From positions 1 through 64,000 of the forward strand of contig CALKKS010000005.1 in NCBI GenBank assembly GCA_937995345.1: 64,000 nucleotides of DNA, given 5' to 3'. The stretch comes from an uncultured Collinsella sp. Its GTDB lineage: Bacteria > Actinomycetota > Coriobacteriia > Coriobacteriales > Coriobacteriaceae. Both the position numbers and the translations under genes were made by a program. The notes beneath the pieces were generated by a model. It worked only from the letters and a program-made list of their open reading frames with translations. It made no database searches and had not been told where the DNA came from. Shown piece after piece: positions 47,062 to 54,524 of the stretch; the first letter of the stretch is position 1, and each line of letters opens with the position of its first letter.

Positions 47062-47094
47062 CCGCCCGCGAGCACAACGCTCACGGGCGGTTTT
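47062..47094 (+). terminator. Terminator after the DUF362 gene
   Basis: CCGCCCGCGAG pairs with CTCACGGGCGG (10 of 11) and is followed by TTTT. Confidence 0.85.
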
Positions 47095-47095
47095 C

Positions 47096-47219
47096 CGGAA
47101 GTATGCGGCAAATTTCGAGACCGCCGAGCACACGACGTTTTTTGGCAACAAAACCCCTGATAAATTGTTGATAAAACTGCGGTCTGGTCGGCAGTTCCAG
47201 ATTTTGCCGCATACTTCCG
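47096..47219. repeat. 124-bp inverted-repeat element
   Basis: CGGAAGTATGCGGCAAA at 47096 recurs inverted at 47203-47219, enclosing about 90 bp with no open frame. It lies between the DUF362 terminator and the convergent hydrolase gene. A GGGGGTCAGATAAAT motif follows at 47226. It resembles a small non-autonomous element. Confidence 0.7.
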
Positions 47220-47260
47220 AAAATAGGGGGTCAGATAAATCCCCGGACGTTGCTTTTTGC

Positions 47261-48226
47261 CTAAAAATTCTTTCCGAGGAAGTCGTCGACCGTATTCCAG
47301 TAGAGCTCGGGGTCAACTTGCGCACTCTTGGCGTGGGTGGCGCCATGGATGGTGAGCTTTTGCTTGACCTTGCTGGCGCACGCGTCGTAGTTTTGGTCGA
47401 GCATGCCGTACGGCACAAAGGTGTCCTGGTCGCCGTGGATAAACAGCATGGGAACCGTCGCGTGTTTGAGTTGCTCCACACTGCTTGCCGTATGAAAGTC
47501 GTAGCCTGCGCGCACGTTGCACACCAAGTTTGCTACATCGAGCAAGGGAAAGCTGGGCAGGCCGAACACGTCCTTGAGCTGCAGAGAAAACTCGTCCCAA
47601 ACACTCGTATAGCCACAGTCCTCGATAATGCATTTCACGTTTGCGGGCAGAGATTCCCCCGCGACGTCCATGGCGGTTGCCGCACCCATCGACTCGCCAA
47701 AGACCAGGATGCGCGCCTCGGGATCGGTAGCAACGATCCGCCCGATCCACGCGACGACATCGAGCCGCTCGGGCCAGCCCATGCCGATATAGTCGCCGCC
47801 GGAGCGCTCGTGGGCGCGGGCGGCAGGTGCGAGTACATTTATGCCGCGGTCATGGAATCGTTTGGCGTATCGGGCCATACCGATGGGCTCATCGGTGTAT
47901 CCATGTAGGCAGATAGCGTAATTGTGCGTGCTCTCTGGGGCGGCAAAATACCAAGCGGCAAGTTCGGTTCCGTCATCTGCGGTGAGGCTGCTGCTCTTGC
48001 GGTTTTCCTTAAACCATGCCCGCGCCTCGGTGTCCTCGGCATCCGGCTGCTCACCTTCTTTGTCGTTCTTGCTGTCCTGCATCATCTTCATGGTGTAGGG
48101 CGCCTGGGGGTTCAGGGCAAAGTCGAACAAAAAATTGCCGGCAAACCCCAGCAGCGCGACAACGACTACCAACGTAACAATGCCGGCTATCTTGAGCTTT
48201 CGATGGGGGTGTGCGCTTTGAGGCAT
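47261..48226 (-). CDS. Membrane-anchored alpha/beta hydrolase
   Basis: 321 residues. One N-terminal TM helix (residues 12-34), then an alpha/beta hydrolase domain with nucleophile S179 (GESMG), an aspartate in IHGDQDTFVP and a histidine in IHGATHAKS. It probably acts at the outer membrane face as an esterase or peptidase; substrate unknown. Divergent from the hemolysin III gene. Confidence 0.85.
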   Translation of the reverse strand: MPQSAHPHRKLKIAGIVTLVVVVALLGFAGNFLFDFALNPQAPYTMKMMQDSKNDKEGEQPDAEDTEARAWFKENRKSSSLTADDGTELAAWYFAAPESTHNYAICLHGYTDEPIGMARYAKRFHDRGINVLAPAARAHERSGGDYIGMGWPERLDVVAWIGRIVATDPEARILVFGESMGAATAMDVAGESLPANVKCIIEDCGYTSVWDEFSLQLKDVFGLPSFPLLDVANLVCNVRAGYDFHTASSVEQLKHATVPMLFIHGDQDTFVPYGMLDQNYDACASKVKQKLTIHGATHAKSAQVDPELYWNTVDDFLGKNF

Positions 48227-48368
48227 TTACGGTTCTCCTTATAGATGTTAATACATCAACATTTAAAACAAGCGCATTATGGATGTTCGCCGTTGATGCG
48301 TCAACAAGCAAAGAATGGGTAAACAAAGGGTCACGTATGGTGCAAATTTCGCACGTACCCAGACGCTT

Positions 48369-48377
48369 TGATATAGT
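48369..48377 (+). promoter_or_regulatory. Extended -10 promoter of the hemolysin III gene
   Basis: TGATATAGT is an extended -10 element; transcription would begin near 48384, just before the GGAGG site at 48397. The rest of 48227-48412 contains GTTGATGCGTCAAC near 48291, a near-palindrome between the two divergent genes. Confidence 0.55.
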
Positions 48378-48412
48378 GTTGAGAACTCTTTACGTTGGAG
48401 GATGTAACCGGC

Positions 48413-49096
48413 ATGTCCGATTCGAGCGACAGTTCTAAGCCGCGACCCAAGACCGCGGCCGTTCCACACTACACGGTGGGCGAGGAGATCATGAACTCCG
48501 TCACCCATGGTGTCGGCTGCCTGCTGGGTATCGCGGGCCTGGTGCTCCTGATCGTATTCGCTGCCCTGCGCGGCGGAGGCCCGGCCCACATGGCCGCGGC
48601 GATTGTCTATGGTGTCAGCATTATTCTCGAATACTTGGCCTCCACGCTCTATCACGCGATTCAGCCCGCTCGCGCCAAACGCGTGTTTCGCATCATCGAC
48701 CACAGCTGCATCTACCTGCTCATAGCCGGCAGCTATACCCCGTTTTGCCTCATCACGCTCGCAAACGACGGCGGCCCTGCGCTGTTCTTTGCCGTGTGGG
48801 CCATCGCCATCATCGGCATCGCACTCGAGTGCTTTTTGCGCGAGCGTCAGCCGCACTGGGTAAGCGGCCTGGTCTACCTGCTGATGGGCTGGCTCGTCGT
48901 CTTTAAGCTGCCCGAGCTCGTGTCGCTGCTCAACCCCGTGGCGCTTGCCCTGCTCGCCGTTGGCGGCGTGTGCTATACCGTGGGCGTGCCGTTCTATATC
49001 GCCAAAAACGTGCGCTATCTGCACAGTGTTTTCCACTTGTGGGTGCTCGCCGGCAGCATCTTCCAGTTCATGGCGGTGATCCTCTTCGTAATCTAG
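48413..49096 (+). CDS. trhA: Hemolysin III / PAQR-family membrane protein (TrhA-like)
   Basis: 227 residues with seven TM helices. The family residues are present: EEIMNSVTHG near the start, STLYHAI, DHSCIYLLIAGSYTPF and HSVFHLWVLAGS. Bacterial members affect membrane lipid fluidity homeostasis. Start at ATG 48413, following GGAGG at 48397-48401. Confidence 0.9.
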   Translation: MSDSSDSSKPRPKTAAVPHYTVGEEIMNSVTHGVGCLLGIAGLVLLIVFAALRGGGPAHMAAAIVYGVSIILEYLASTLYHAIQPARAKRVFRIIDHSCIYLLIAGSYTPFCLITLANDGGPALFFAVWAIAIIGIALECFLRERQPHWVSGLVYLLMGWLVVFKLPELVSLLNPVALALLAVGGVCYTVGVPFYIAKNVRYLHSVFHLWVLAGSIFQFMAVILFVI

Positions 49097-49204
49097 CGAC
49101 CGCGCCCACGGCCCCGCTCGCACGGGCGACCGGCGCAATTGCCCTATCCGTCACCTACGCTTACTACCCAACGTCCCGAATCTTGGAGGTTCGAGAAACT
49201 CCCG

Positions 49205-50578
49205 ATGGACATAACCATCTCCCTTATTACCACGCTTGTCCTGACGCTTATCAACGGCTACTTCTCCATGTCCGAGATGGCTCTCACCACGGCTAAGCGC
49301 GCCGTGTTGGAGCACGATGCCGAGGAGGGCGATAAGCGCGCCGAGCGCGCCGTCCAGCTCGCCGCCGACTCCGATCAGCTGTTGGCCACCATCCAGGTCG
49401 CCATCACGCTCGTGGGCTTCGCCTCGTCCGCCGTCGCCTCGACGAGCCTGTCCGACCCGCTCGCCACGTGGCTCATGAGCTTTGGCATCGCGCCGCTTTC
49501 CGCCATCGCGCGCGGCTTGGCGCCGGTCATCATCACCGTCGCGGTCGCCTTTGTGTCCATCGTGATCGGCGAGCTTGTGCCCAAGCGCATCGGCCTCGCT
49601 AACGCCGAGGGCGTATCCAAACAGGTCGTGGGACCGCTCTCCGTGTTCCAAAAGATCGCCCGCCCGCTCGTGTGGCTGACCGGTGCCTGCTCCGACGGCC
49701 TGGCCCGCATCCTGCGCATCAAGAGCGCCGATGACCGCCAGAACGTCTCGGAGGAAGAGATCAAGTACATGGTCTCAGAGCAGGACGACCTGCTCGACGA
49801 GGAAAAGCGCATGATCCACGAGATCTTCGACCTGGGCGACACCGTGGCCCGCGAGGTTATGGTGCCGCGCGTGGACACCACCATGTGCGAGGACGACGAG
49901 ACGGTCGCCGAAGTGCTGTCCACCATGCGCCAGACCGGCTTCAGCCGCATCCCTGTCTATCACGAGGACCCCGACAACGTCGCGGGCATCGCGCACATCA
50001 AGGACCTGATCCAGCCCGCGCTCGACGGCAAGGGCGACCAGCCCATCGCTGACTTTTTGCGCGATGCCACCTTTGTGCCTGACACCAAGGACATCCTGCC
50101 GCTGCTGTCCGAGATGCAGACCTCGCACGACCAGATCGTGGTCGTTGTGGACGAGTACGGCGGCACGGCCGGCATCATCACCATCGAAGATATCGTCGAG
50201 GAGATCGTCGGCGAGATCGAGGACGAGTTTGACCCCGACAACAAGTACCTCACGCGCCTTTCGCGCCGCGAGTGGCTTGTCGATGGGCGTTTTTCGTGCG
50301 ATGACGCGATTGAGCTTGGTTGGCCGCTCGAGGAAAGCGATGATTATGAGACCATCGCCGGCTGGATCTTGGAGCTTTGCGACTCGGTGCCCGACATCGG
50401 AGAGGTGTTTGAGGTCGCGGGGTACAAGTTTAAAGTGCAGTCGATGCGTGGCCAGCGCATCTCGCTCATTCGCGTGATCGCTCCGGCCGAAACCGATAAG
50501 AAGGATTCCGAGTCCTCGGCAGAGAAGCCGGCGGCGTCGGGTGCGGGTTCTGCGGACCCGCACGACGGCGACGAGTAG
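49205..50578 (+). CDS. CNNM/CorC-type transporter (DUF21, CBS pair, CorC_HlyC)
   Basis: 457 residues from ATG 49205; a longer frame from 49139 adds a Pro/Thr-rich stretch without family features. DUF21 with four hydrophobic segments (about 1-180), a CBS pair (about 205-330, with VMVPRVDTT and VVDEYGGTAGIIT) and a C-terminal CorC_HlyC domain (about 345-430). The family is linked to Mg2+ or other divalent cation efflux. The next gene starts 24 bp after it. Confidence 0.9.
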   Translation: MDITISLITTLVLTLINGYFSMSEMALTTAKRAVLEHDAEEGDKRAERAVQLAADSDQLLATIQVAITLVGFASSAVASTSLSDPLATWLMSFGIAPLSAIARGLAPVIITVAVAFVSIVIGELVPKRIGLANAEGVSKQVVGPLSVFQKIARPLVWLTGACSDGLARILRIKSADDRQNVSEEEIKYMVSEQDDLLDEEKRMIHEIFDLGDTVAREVMVPRVDTTMCEDDETVAEVLSTMRQTGFSRIPVYHEDPDNVAGIAHIKDLIQPALDGKGDQPIADFLRDATFVPDTKDILPLLSEMQTSHDQIVVVVDEYGGTAGIITIEDIVEEIVGEIEDEFDPDNKYLTRLSRREWLVDGRFSCDDAIELGWPLEESDDYETIAGWILELCDSVPDIGEVFEVAGYKFKVQSMRGQRISLIRVIAPAETDKKDSESSAEKPAASGAGSADPHDGDE

Positions 50579-50602
50579 GGCAAGGACGAGTAGGGGAGAG
50601 TT

Positions 50603-51442
50603 ATGGCAGGCCTGTTCAACATCCTTAAGGTCACCGTCAGCGAGGACAAGATTTGCGCGCACGTGCTGGTGAACCCCGGCATGCCGCTCATGACCTCGGA
50701 GGATATCGAGGCCACGGCGCGCGTGTACTATCTGGTGCCCGCGATTGCCAAGCACCTGTGCCTGGGCGATTCGGGTCGCGAGTTCCAGGACTGCATGGGC
50801 CAGACCGAGCTTTGCCATCTGCTGGAGCACGTGACGGTCGAGCTCATGAACGAGACCGGTCTCGCTGGCAGCATTTCGTGTGGCCGCACCCGCGTGAGCG
50901 AGCACGACGAGCGCGTTTTTGAGGTTGAGCTTTCGTGTCCCGATGACGCGCTGGCCATTGGCGCGCTGTCGTCGGCGACCTTTATGATGGACTGGGCGTA
51001 CCTGCACGCCGATCAGCCGGCCCCCGACGTGGAGGGCACAGTCGCGGGCCTGCGCAACCTGGTGCTGGGCATGCGTGCCGAGGCCGAGGGCAAGGACCCG
51101 CACGAGGCCGTTGCCGCCGCGAACGGCGAGGACGTGGCCGAGGATGCGCCCGAGGGCGACGCTCCTGCCGACGCCGACGCCGGCGCTGAGCCCGTTGCCG
51201 AGGCGCCTGCTGAGCCCGAGATTGCGGAACCCCAAGGCGTCCCGAGCTTTGACGACGAACCGCAGATGCCAATCGATACCGAGGGCGCGGTCGTCGAGAA
51301 CCACGAGGCCCCCGCGGCAGTCTTTGGCGGTGCGGCAACGGCTCCGTCCGGCTCGGCGCACGAGGGCAACCTGCCGCTCGTCGATGGCGCCGGCGAGGAC
51401 CCGGCCGCCACGGTGGCCATGCCTGCCATGCCACAGGAGTAG
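50603..51442 (+). CDS. Stand-alone cyanophycin-synthetase-like N-terminal domain protein
   Basis: 279 residues. Residues about 20-130 resemble the N-terminal domain of cyanophycin synthetase: ELCHLLEHVTVELMNETG followed by GRTR and a strand like FEVELSCPDD. The ATP-grasp and Mur-ligase domains of the synthetase are absent. Residues 150-279 are an acidic, Ala/Pro/Glu-rich disordered tail. The assignment is from motif memory and is moderate. It may be a regulatory or binding domain. Ribosome site AGGGGAGAG before ATG. Confidence 0.6.
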   Translation: MAGLFNILKVTVSEDKICAHVLVNPGMPLMTSEDIEATARVYYLVPAIAKHLCLGDSGREFQDCMGQTELCHLLEHVTVELMNETGLAGSISCGRTRVSEHDERVFEVELSCPDDALAIGALSSATFMMDWAYLHADQPAPDVEGTVAGLRNLVLGMRAEAEGKDPHEAVAAANGEDVAEDAPEGDAPADADAGAEPVAEAPAEPEIAEPQGVPSFDDEPQMPIDTEGAVVENHEAPAAVFGGAATAPSGSAHEGNLPLVDGAGEDPAATVAMPAMPQE

Positions 51443-51521
51443 GCCCACTCGCTTATCACCATCATGTACCTGCGCTTTTACCGTACGCAGATGAGCGCGA
51501 CGGTAAGTGTTGCGCTGCGGG

Positions 51522-51527
51522 TATAAT
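51522..51527 (+). promoter_or_regulatory. -10 element TATAAT before the YtxH-like gene
   Basis: A perfect TATAAT; no convincing -35 hexamer at 17 bp. Transcription would start near 51534, about 45 bases before the gene. Confidence 0.6.
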
Positions 51528-51578
51528 GGACAGCATTCAAACGGTGGGCATCGAGGTGCCCGCAGGAGAGGAATGATC

Positions 51579-51968
51579 ATGGGAAAGACTTTCAGCTTTG
51601 TCTCCGGTGCGCTCTTTGGTGCTGCCGCCGGCGCTATCATCGGCGTTGCTCTGGCCCCGCGCTCGGGTGCCGAGACCCGCGCCATGGCTGCCGATATCGC
51701 CAACGACGCCTGGGACAACATGCGTGACACCTACGAGCACAGCGCCGAGGAGGCCCGTGCCGCGGTCAACGACTTTGGTCCGATGGTCGACGCCAAGACC
51801 GATGACCTGCGCGCCAAGGTCGACTTGGCCCGCGAGCGCATGGACCAGCTTCGCGAGCAGCTCAACGATGCCATCTCGGGCGGCAACGTGACGCCCGCTG
51901 CCGACGTCGTGGTCGAGAACGTCGCTGAGGCCGACACCGAGGCCACGGAGCCCTCGACCGAGGCATAA
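51579..51968 (+). CDS. YtxH-like small membrane protein
   Basis: 129 residues from ATG 51579, seven bases after AGGAGAGG (a nearer ATG at 51573 is too close). One glycine/alanine-rich TM helix (FVSGALFGAAAGAIIGVALAP) followed by the APRSG.ETR motif of YtxH proteins and a long amphipathic helix. Family members are general-stress or envelope proteins of unclear role. Its stop overlaps the next start (TAATG). Confidence 0.85.
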   Translation: MGKTFSFVSGALFGAAAGAIIGVALAPRSGAETRAMAADIANDAWDNMRDTYEHSAEEARAAVNDFGPMVDAKTDDLRAKVDLARERMDQLREQLNDAISGGNVTPAADVVVENVAEADTEATEPSTEA

Positions 51969-52723
51969 TGCGCGCAGGGGATTTTGTCGGCGTCAAGGTT
52001 TATCGTAAGCCTGCCGAAGACAAGCGCACCAAAAAGGACGGCACGCCGCGCAGCCCTAAAAAGCTCGGCAAGATTCACTTTCCCGTCTTTACCCCGGGCG
52101 GCACGCGCGTAGTGGGCTTTATGGTCCGCCAGTCCGATATCGCGGGTATGATCGAGCGTCCCGACCGATTTGTGGCGCTCGATGCCATCGGCGTCTATGA
52201 GGGTGCCGTCGCGGTCGACGATGTCAAGGGCACCTACGATGCCGCCGCGGCCAAGCGCCTCGATATCAACCTGGACGATTGCATCATCTGGGTTGGCATG
52301 GACGTGCGCACGGAATCGGGCGATGTCGTGGGCTACTGCTCGGACGTTGAGTTCAAGCCGCGCTCGGGTATTGTGCAGATGTTCTACGTGACCGCCGGTG
52401 CCGCTTCGAGCGTGCTGGTGGGCGACACGCAGGTGCCGCCGACGATGCTGCGCGGCTACGAGAACGGCGCGATGATTGTTTCGGACGAGGTCAAGGCGCT
52501 CGGGTATTCGGGCGGCGCGGCCGCCAAGGCTGCCGAGGCCAGCGTCGTGGTGGGCGATAAGGTCAAGAAGGGCGCCAAGGTGCTCGATGACAAGGGGTCG
52601 GTCGCCGTGGACAAGGGCAGCCGCGCGCTGGGCAAGCAGCTCGGCAAGACGCGCGGTATGTTCAAGGCCTTTAAGGACGAATATCAAAAGGCGAGCGGGG
52701 GCTCGTCAAAAGCTAGCAAATAG
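51968..52723 (+). CDS. PRC-barrel domain protein
   Basis: 251 residues. Two PRC-barrel-like segments (about 1-85 and 95-165, with FVGVKVYRK and DVVGYCSDVEFKP), then a Lys/Ala-rich tail. PRC barrels bind RNA or protein partners and occur in 16S rRNA processing and photosynthetic proteins. Translationally coupled to the YtxH gene. Confidence 0.75.
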   Translation: MRAGDFVGVKVYRKPAEDKRTKKDGTPRSPKKLGKIHFPVFTPGGTRVVGFMVRQSDIAGMIERPDRFVALDAIGVYEGAVAVDDVKGTYDAAAAKRLDINLDDCIIWVGMDVRTESGDVVGYCSDVEFKPRSGIVQMFYVTAGAASSVLVGDTQVPPTMLRGYENGAMIVSDEVKALGYSGGAAAKAAEASVVVGDKVKKGAKVLDDKGSVAVDKGSRALGKQLGKTRGMFKAFKDEYQKASGGSSKASK

Positions 52724-52744
52724 CGACGTACCAAATGATGGGAG

Positions 52745-52780
52745 GCGAGCCGGAGACATGTTGCTCCGGCTCGCTGTGTT
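52745..52780 (+). terminator. Terminator after the PRC-barrel gene
   Basis: A perfect 11-bp stem (GCGAGCCGGAG and complement) with an 8-nt loop, followed by TGTGTTT. Confidence 0.75.
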
Positions 52781-52795
52781 TATGGGGGAGGGCAC

Positions 52796-54202
52796 ATGCG
52801 CCAAAACGGATCTAACTTAAACGGGCGCTCGGGTGCGCGTCCGACGGCACGTCGCGACCTGGGGCAGCTGCCCAGCGGTCAGCGTCGACGTCGCCGTAAG
52901 CCCGGCGCGATGTACCTCAACCATAGCCGTGGGTTTAGCGATCGCAGCGCGCGCATCGGCAACGGGCGCTCGCCGCGCCGACCGTCCCGTCTGCCCTATG
53001 CGCTTATCGCCGTGGGTTGCGCGCTCGTGCTGTTTATCGCTGCCGTCGTGGGCTACGTCAACCGTAGCGTGGACGTGGAACTCAACGGGCAAAAGACCGC
53101 GGTGCGCGTGGGCTCTACGTTGCAGAATCTTATCGACGATCAAAGCCTGACCGAAACGTACGACGCCGGCGATCTGCTGGCCGTCGACGACAGCGTGCTC
53201 AAGCGCCATGGCGGCGAAAAGCTGTCGGTGAAGGTCGACGGCAAGCGCGTGAAGCAAGGCAAATGGGATAGCCGCGAACTTGAGGGCGGCGAGAAGGTGA
53301 CGGTCAAGGATGGCCGTAACACCTACGAAAAGCACGAGGTCCAGGCCACGACTATCGAGCCAAAGCTCAAGGTCGAGGGCACGGGTGCCATTGAGTATGT
53401 CAAAACCTGGGGCGTTCAGGGCCGCTCCGAGGTATGGGTCGGCGAGCAGTCGGGCAAGACGCAGGACCGCGGCGAGGTCGTGCCCGCCACCGACTGCGTA
53501 GTCGAGTGCGCAAGCGTAGCGCCCAAGGGCAACGAAAAGTACGTGGCCCTGACATTTGACGAGGGTCCGAGCGGCACGACCAGGCAGATTTTGCAGGTTC
53601 TCAAGGAAAAGGGCGTCACGGCGACGTTCTTCCTTTCGGGCGATGCCGCGGAAGCCTCGCCCGCTACTGCCAAAGCGATTGTCGATGCCGGGTGCGAGAT
53701 CGGCTCCAACAGCTACAGCGATGATTCGCTCAAGGGCGAGGATCGCGAGACGGTGCGCAAGCAGATCACGAAGGGCACCGAGGCGATTAAGTCGGCGACC
53801 GGCGTCGAGACGATGTTGCTGCGTGCCCCCTACGCCGCGTTTGACGAGCAAAACTGGATCGACTCGATGGACCTGGTGTCCGCCGTGGTTTCGTGGAATA
53901 TCGATTCGGGCGACTGGCTGCTCAACGGCGCTGACGAGCAAGTATCGACCGTGCTCGACTCGGTGACGCCGGGCAATATTGTGCTGCTCACCGATAGCGA
54001 TGAGTGCGCCGAGCAGACGCTCGAGGCGCTGCCGCAGATTATCGACGGCCTTGTCGCCGACGGCTACAAGATCGTGACGCTCAGCGACCTGGTCAAGACG
54101 GACACGGCATTGAGCAAAAAGCTCACCTCGCTCACCAAGGTTTCCATGCCCAAAAACGCCGTGTTCCCCCAACTCCCCGAGGACGACGACACCGCAGAGT
54201 AG
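52796..54202 (+). CDS. Polysaccharide-deacetylase-fold protein with degenerate active site
   Basis: 468 residues. A basic cytoplasmic N-terminus, one TM helix (about 68-88), a DUF348/G5-like extracellular region (about 90-230) and a NodB-like domain (about 248-440). Motif 1 reads TFDEG (253-257) instead of TFDDG. Motif 2, normally H(S/T)xxH, reads NSYSD (305-309), so both metal-binding histidines are lost. Motif 3 RAPY (343-346) is kept. Motif 5, normally LLHD, reads LLTD (397-400). The fold looks intact and the length normal, but catalysis of peptidoglycan or chitin deacetylation is unlikely. A peptidoglycan-binding role is plausible. Confidence 0.85.
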   Translation: MRQNGSNLNGRSGARPTARRDLGQLPSGQRRRRRKPGAMYLNHSRGFSDRSARIGNGRSPRRPSRLPYALIAVGCALVLFIAAVVGYVNRSVDVELNGQKTAVRVGSTLQNLIDDQSLTETYDAGDLLAVDDSVLKRHGGEKLSVKVDGKRVKQGKWDSRELEGGEKVTVKDGRNTYEKHEVQATTIEPKLKVEGTGAIEYVKTWGVQGRSEVWVGEQSGKTQDRGEVVPATDCVVECASVAPKGNEKYVALTFDEGPSGTTRQILQVLKEKGVTATFFLSGDAAEASPATAKAIVDAGCEIGSNSYSDDSLKGEDRETVRKQITKGTEAIKSATGVETMLLRAPYAAFDEQNWIDSMDLVSAVVSWNIDSGDWLLNGADEQVSTVLDSVTPGNIVLLTDSDECAEQTLEALPQIIDGLVADGYKIVTLSDLVKTDTALSKKLTSLTKVSMPKNAVFPQLPEDDDTAE

Positions 54203-54226
54203 TCATGTAAGAACGTTCCCAATGAC
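54203..54226. repeat. Single degenerate GGGGAC-type repeat
   Basis: GTAAGAACGTTCCCAATGAC is nearly the reverse complement of the stretch at 41889-41909 in the cluster upstream of the FtsX operon. Confidence 0.6.
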
Positions 54227-54302
54227 TATGTCACGGATACGTCAGTGTTTGGTATGCCTGCAATGTGCAGCGCATAAATTCGGTGCCGCAGCGCGATGCT
54301 GA

Positions 54303-54311
54303 TGCTATAGT
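54303..54311 (+). promoter_or_regulatory. Extended -10 promoter of the mgtE leader
   Basis: TGCTATAGT is an extended -10 element, giving a start near 54318 and a leader of about 205 nt before mgtE. Confidence 0.6.
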
Positions 54312-54329
54312 TACTGCGGTTAATGAGGG

Positions 54330-54505
54330 TCAAGAGAAAGGTTACAGGTGAAATCCAAACCTCGACCATACAGTCGATGACCCCATGCAGGTGCTTTCTG
54401 CGCGTGCACGGGGTGTGAGCGTCGAGCGGCGTGCCGCCCGCGCATGCGTATACATGTCTAAAAGTCCACGGATTGCGTGCCGGCATGGTCACGCGGTCCG
54501 CAGGA
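54330..54505 (+). promoter_or_regulatory. Probable M-box (Mg2+) riboswitch leader
   Basis: The leader between the promoter and mgtE is highly structured. GTTACAGGTGAAATCC (54341-54356) resembles the M-box start GTTAGGTGAGGCTCC, and TGTCTAAAAGTCCACGG (54455-54471) resembles the conserved GCTAAAGCTCTACG near its 3' end. GACCCC and GGGGTGT pair between them. A hairpin formed by CGGATTGCGTG and CACGCGGTCCG lies just before the ribosome site and could be the expression platform. The identification is by eye plus position before a Mg2+ transporter. Confidence 0.6.
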
Positions 54506-54524
54506 ATAATGATGGGGAGCACCA

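Noticed and set aside
47010..47260. tRNA or other structured RNA in the intergenic region
   Set aside because: The folding comes from a terminator and an inverted-repeat element; no cloverleaf or CCA end. No tRNA or rRNA was found anywhere in the window.
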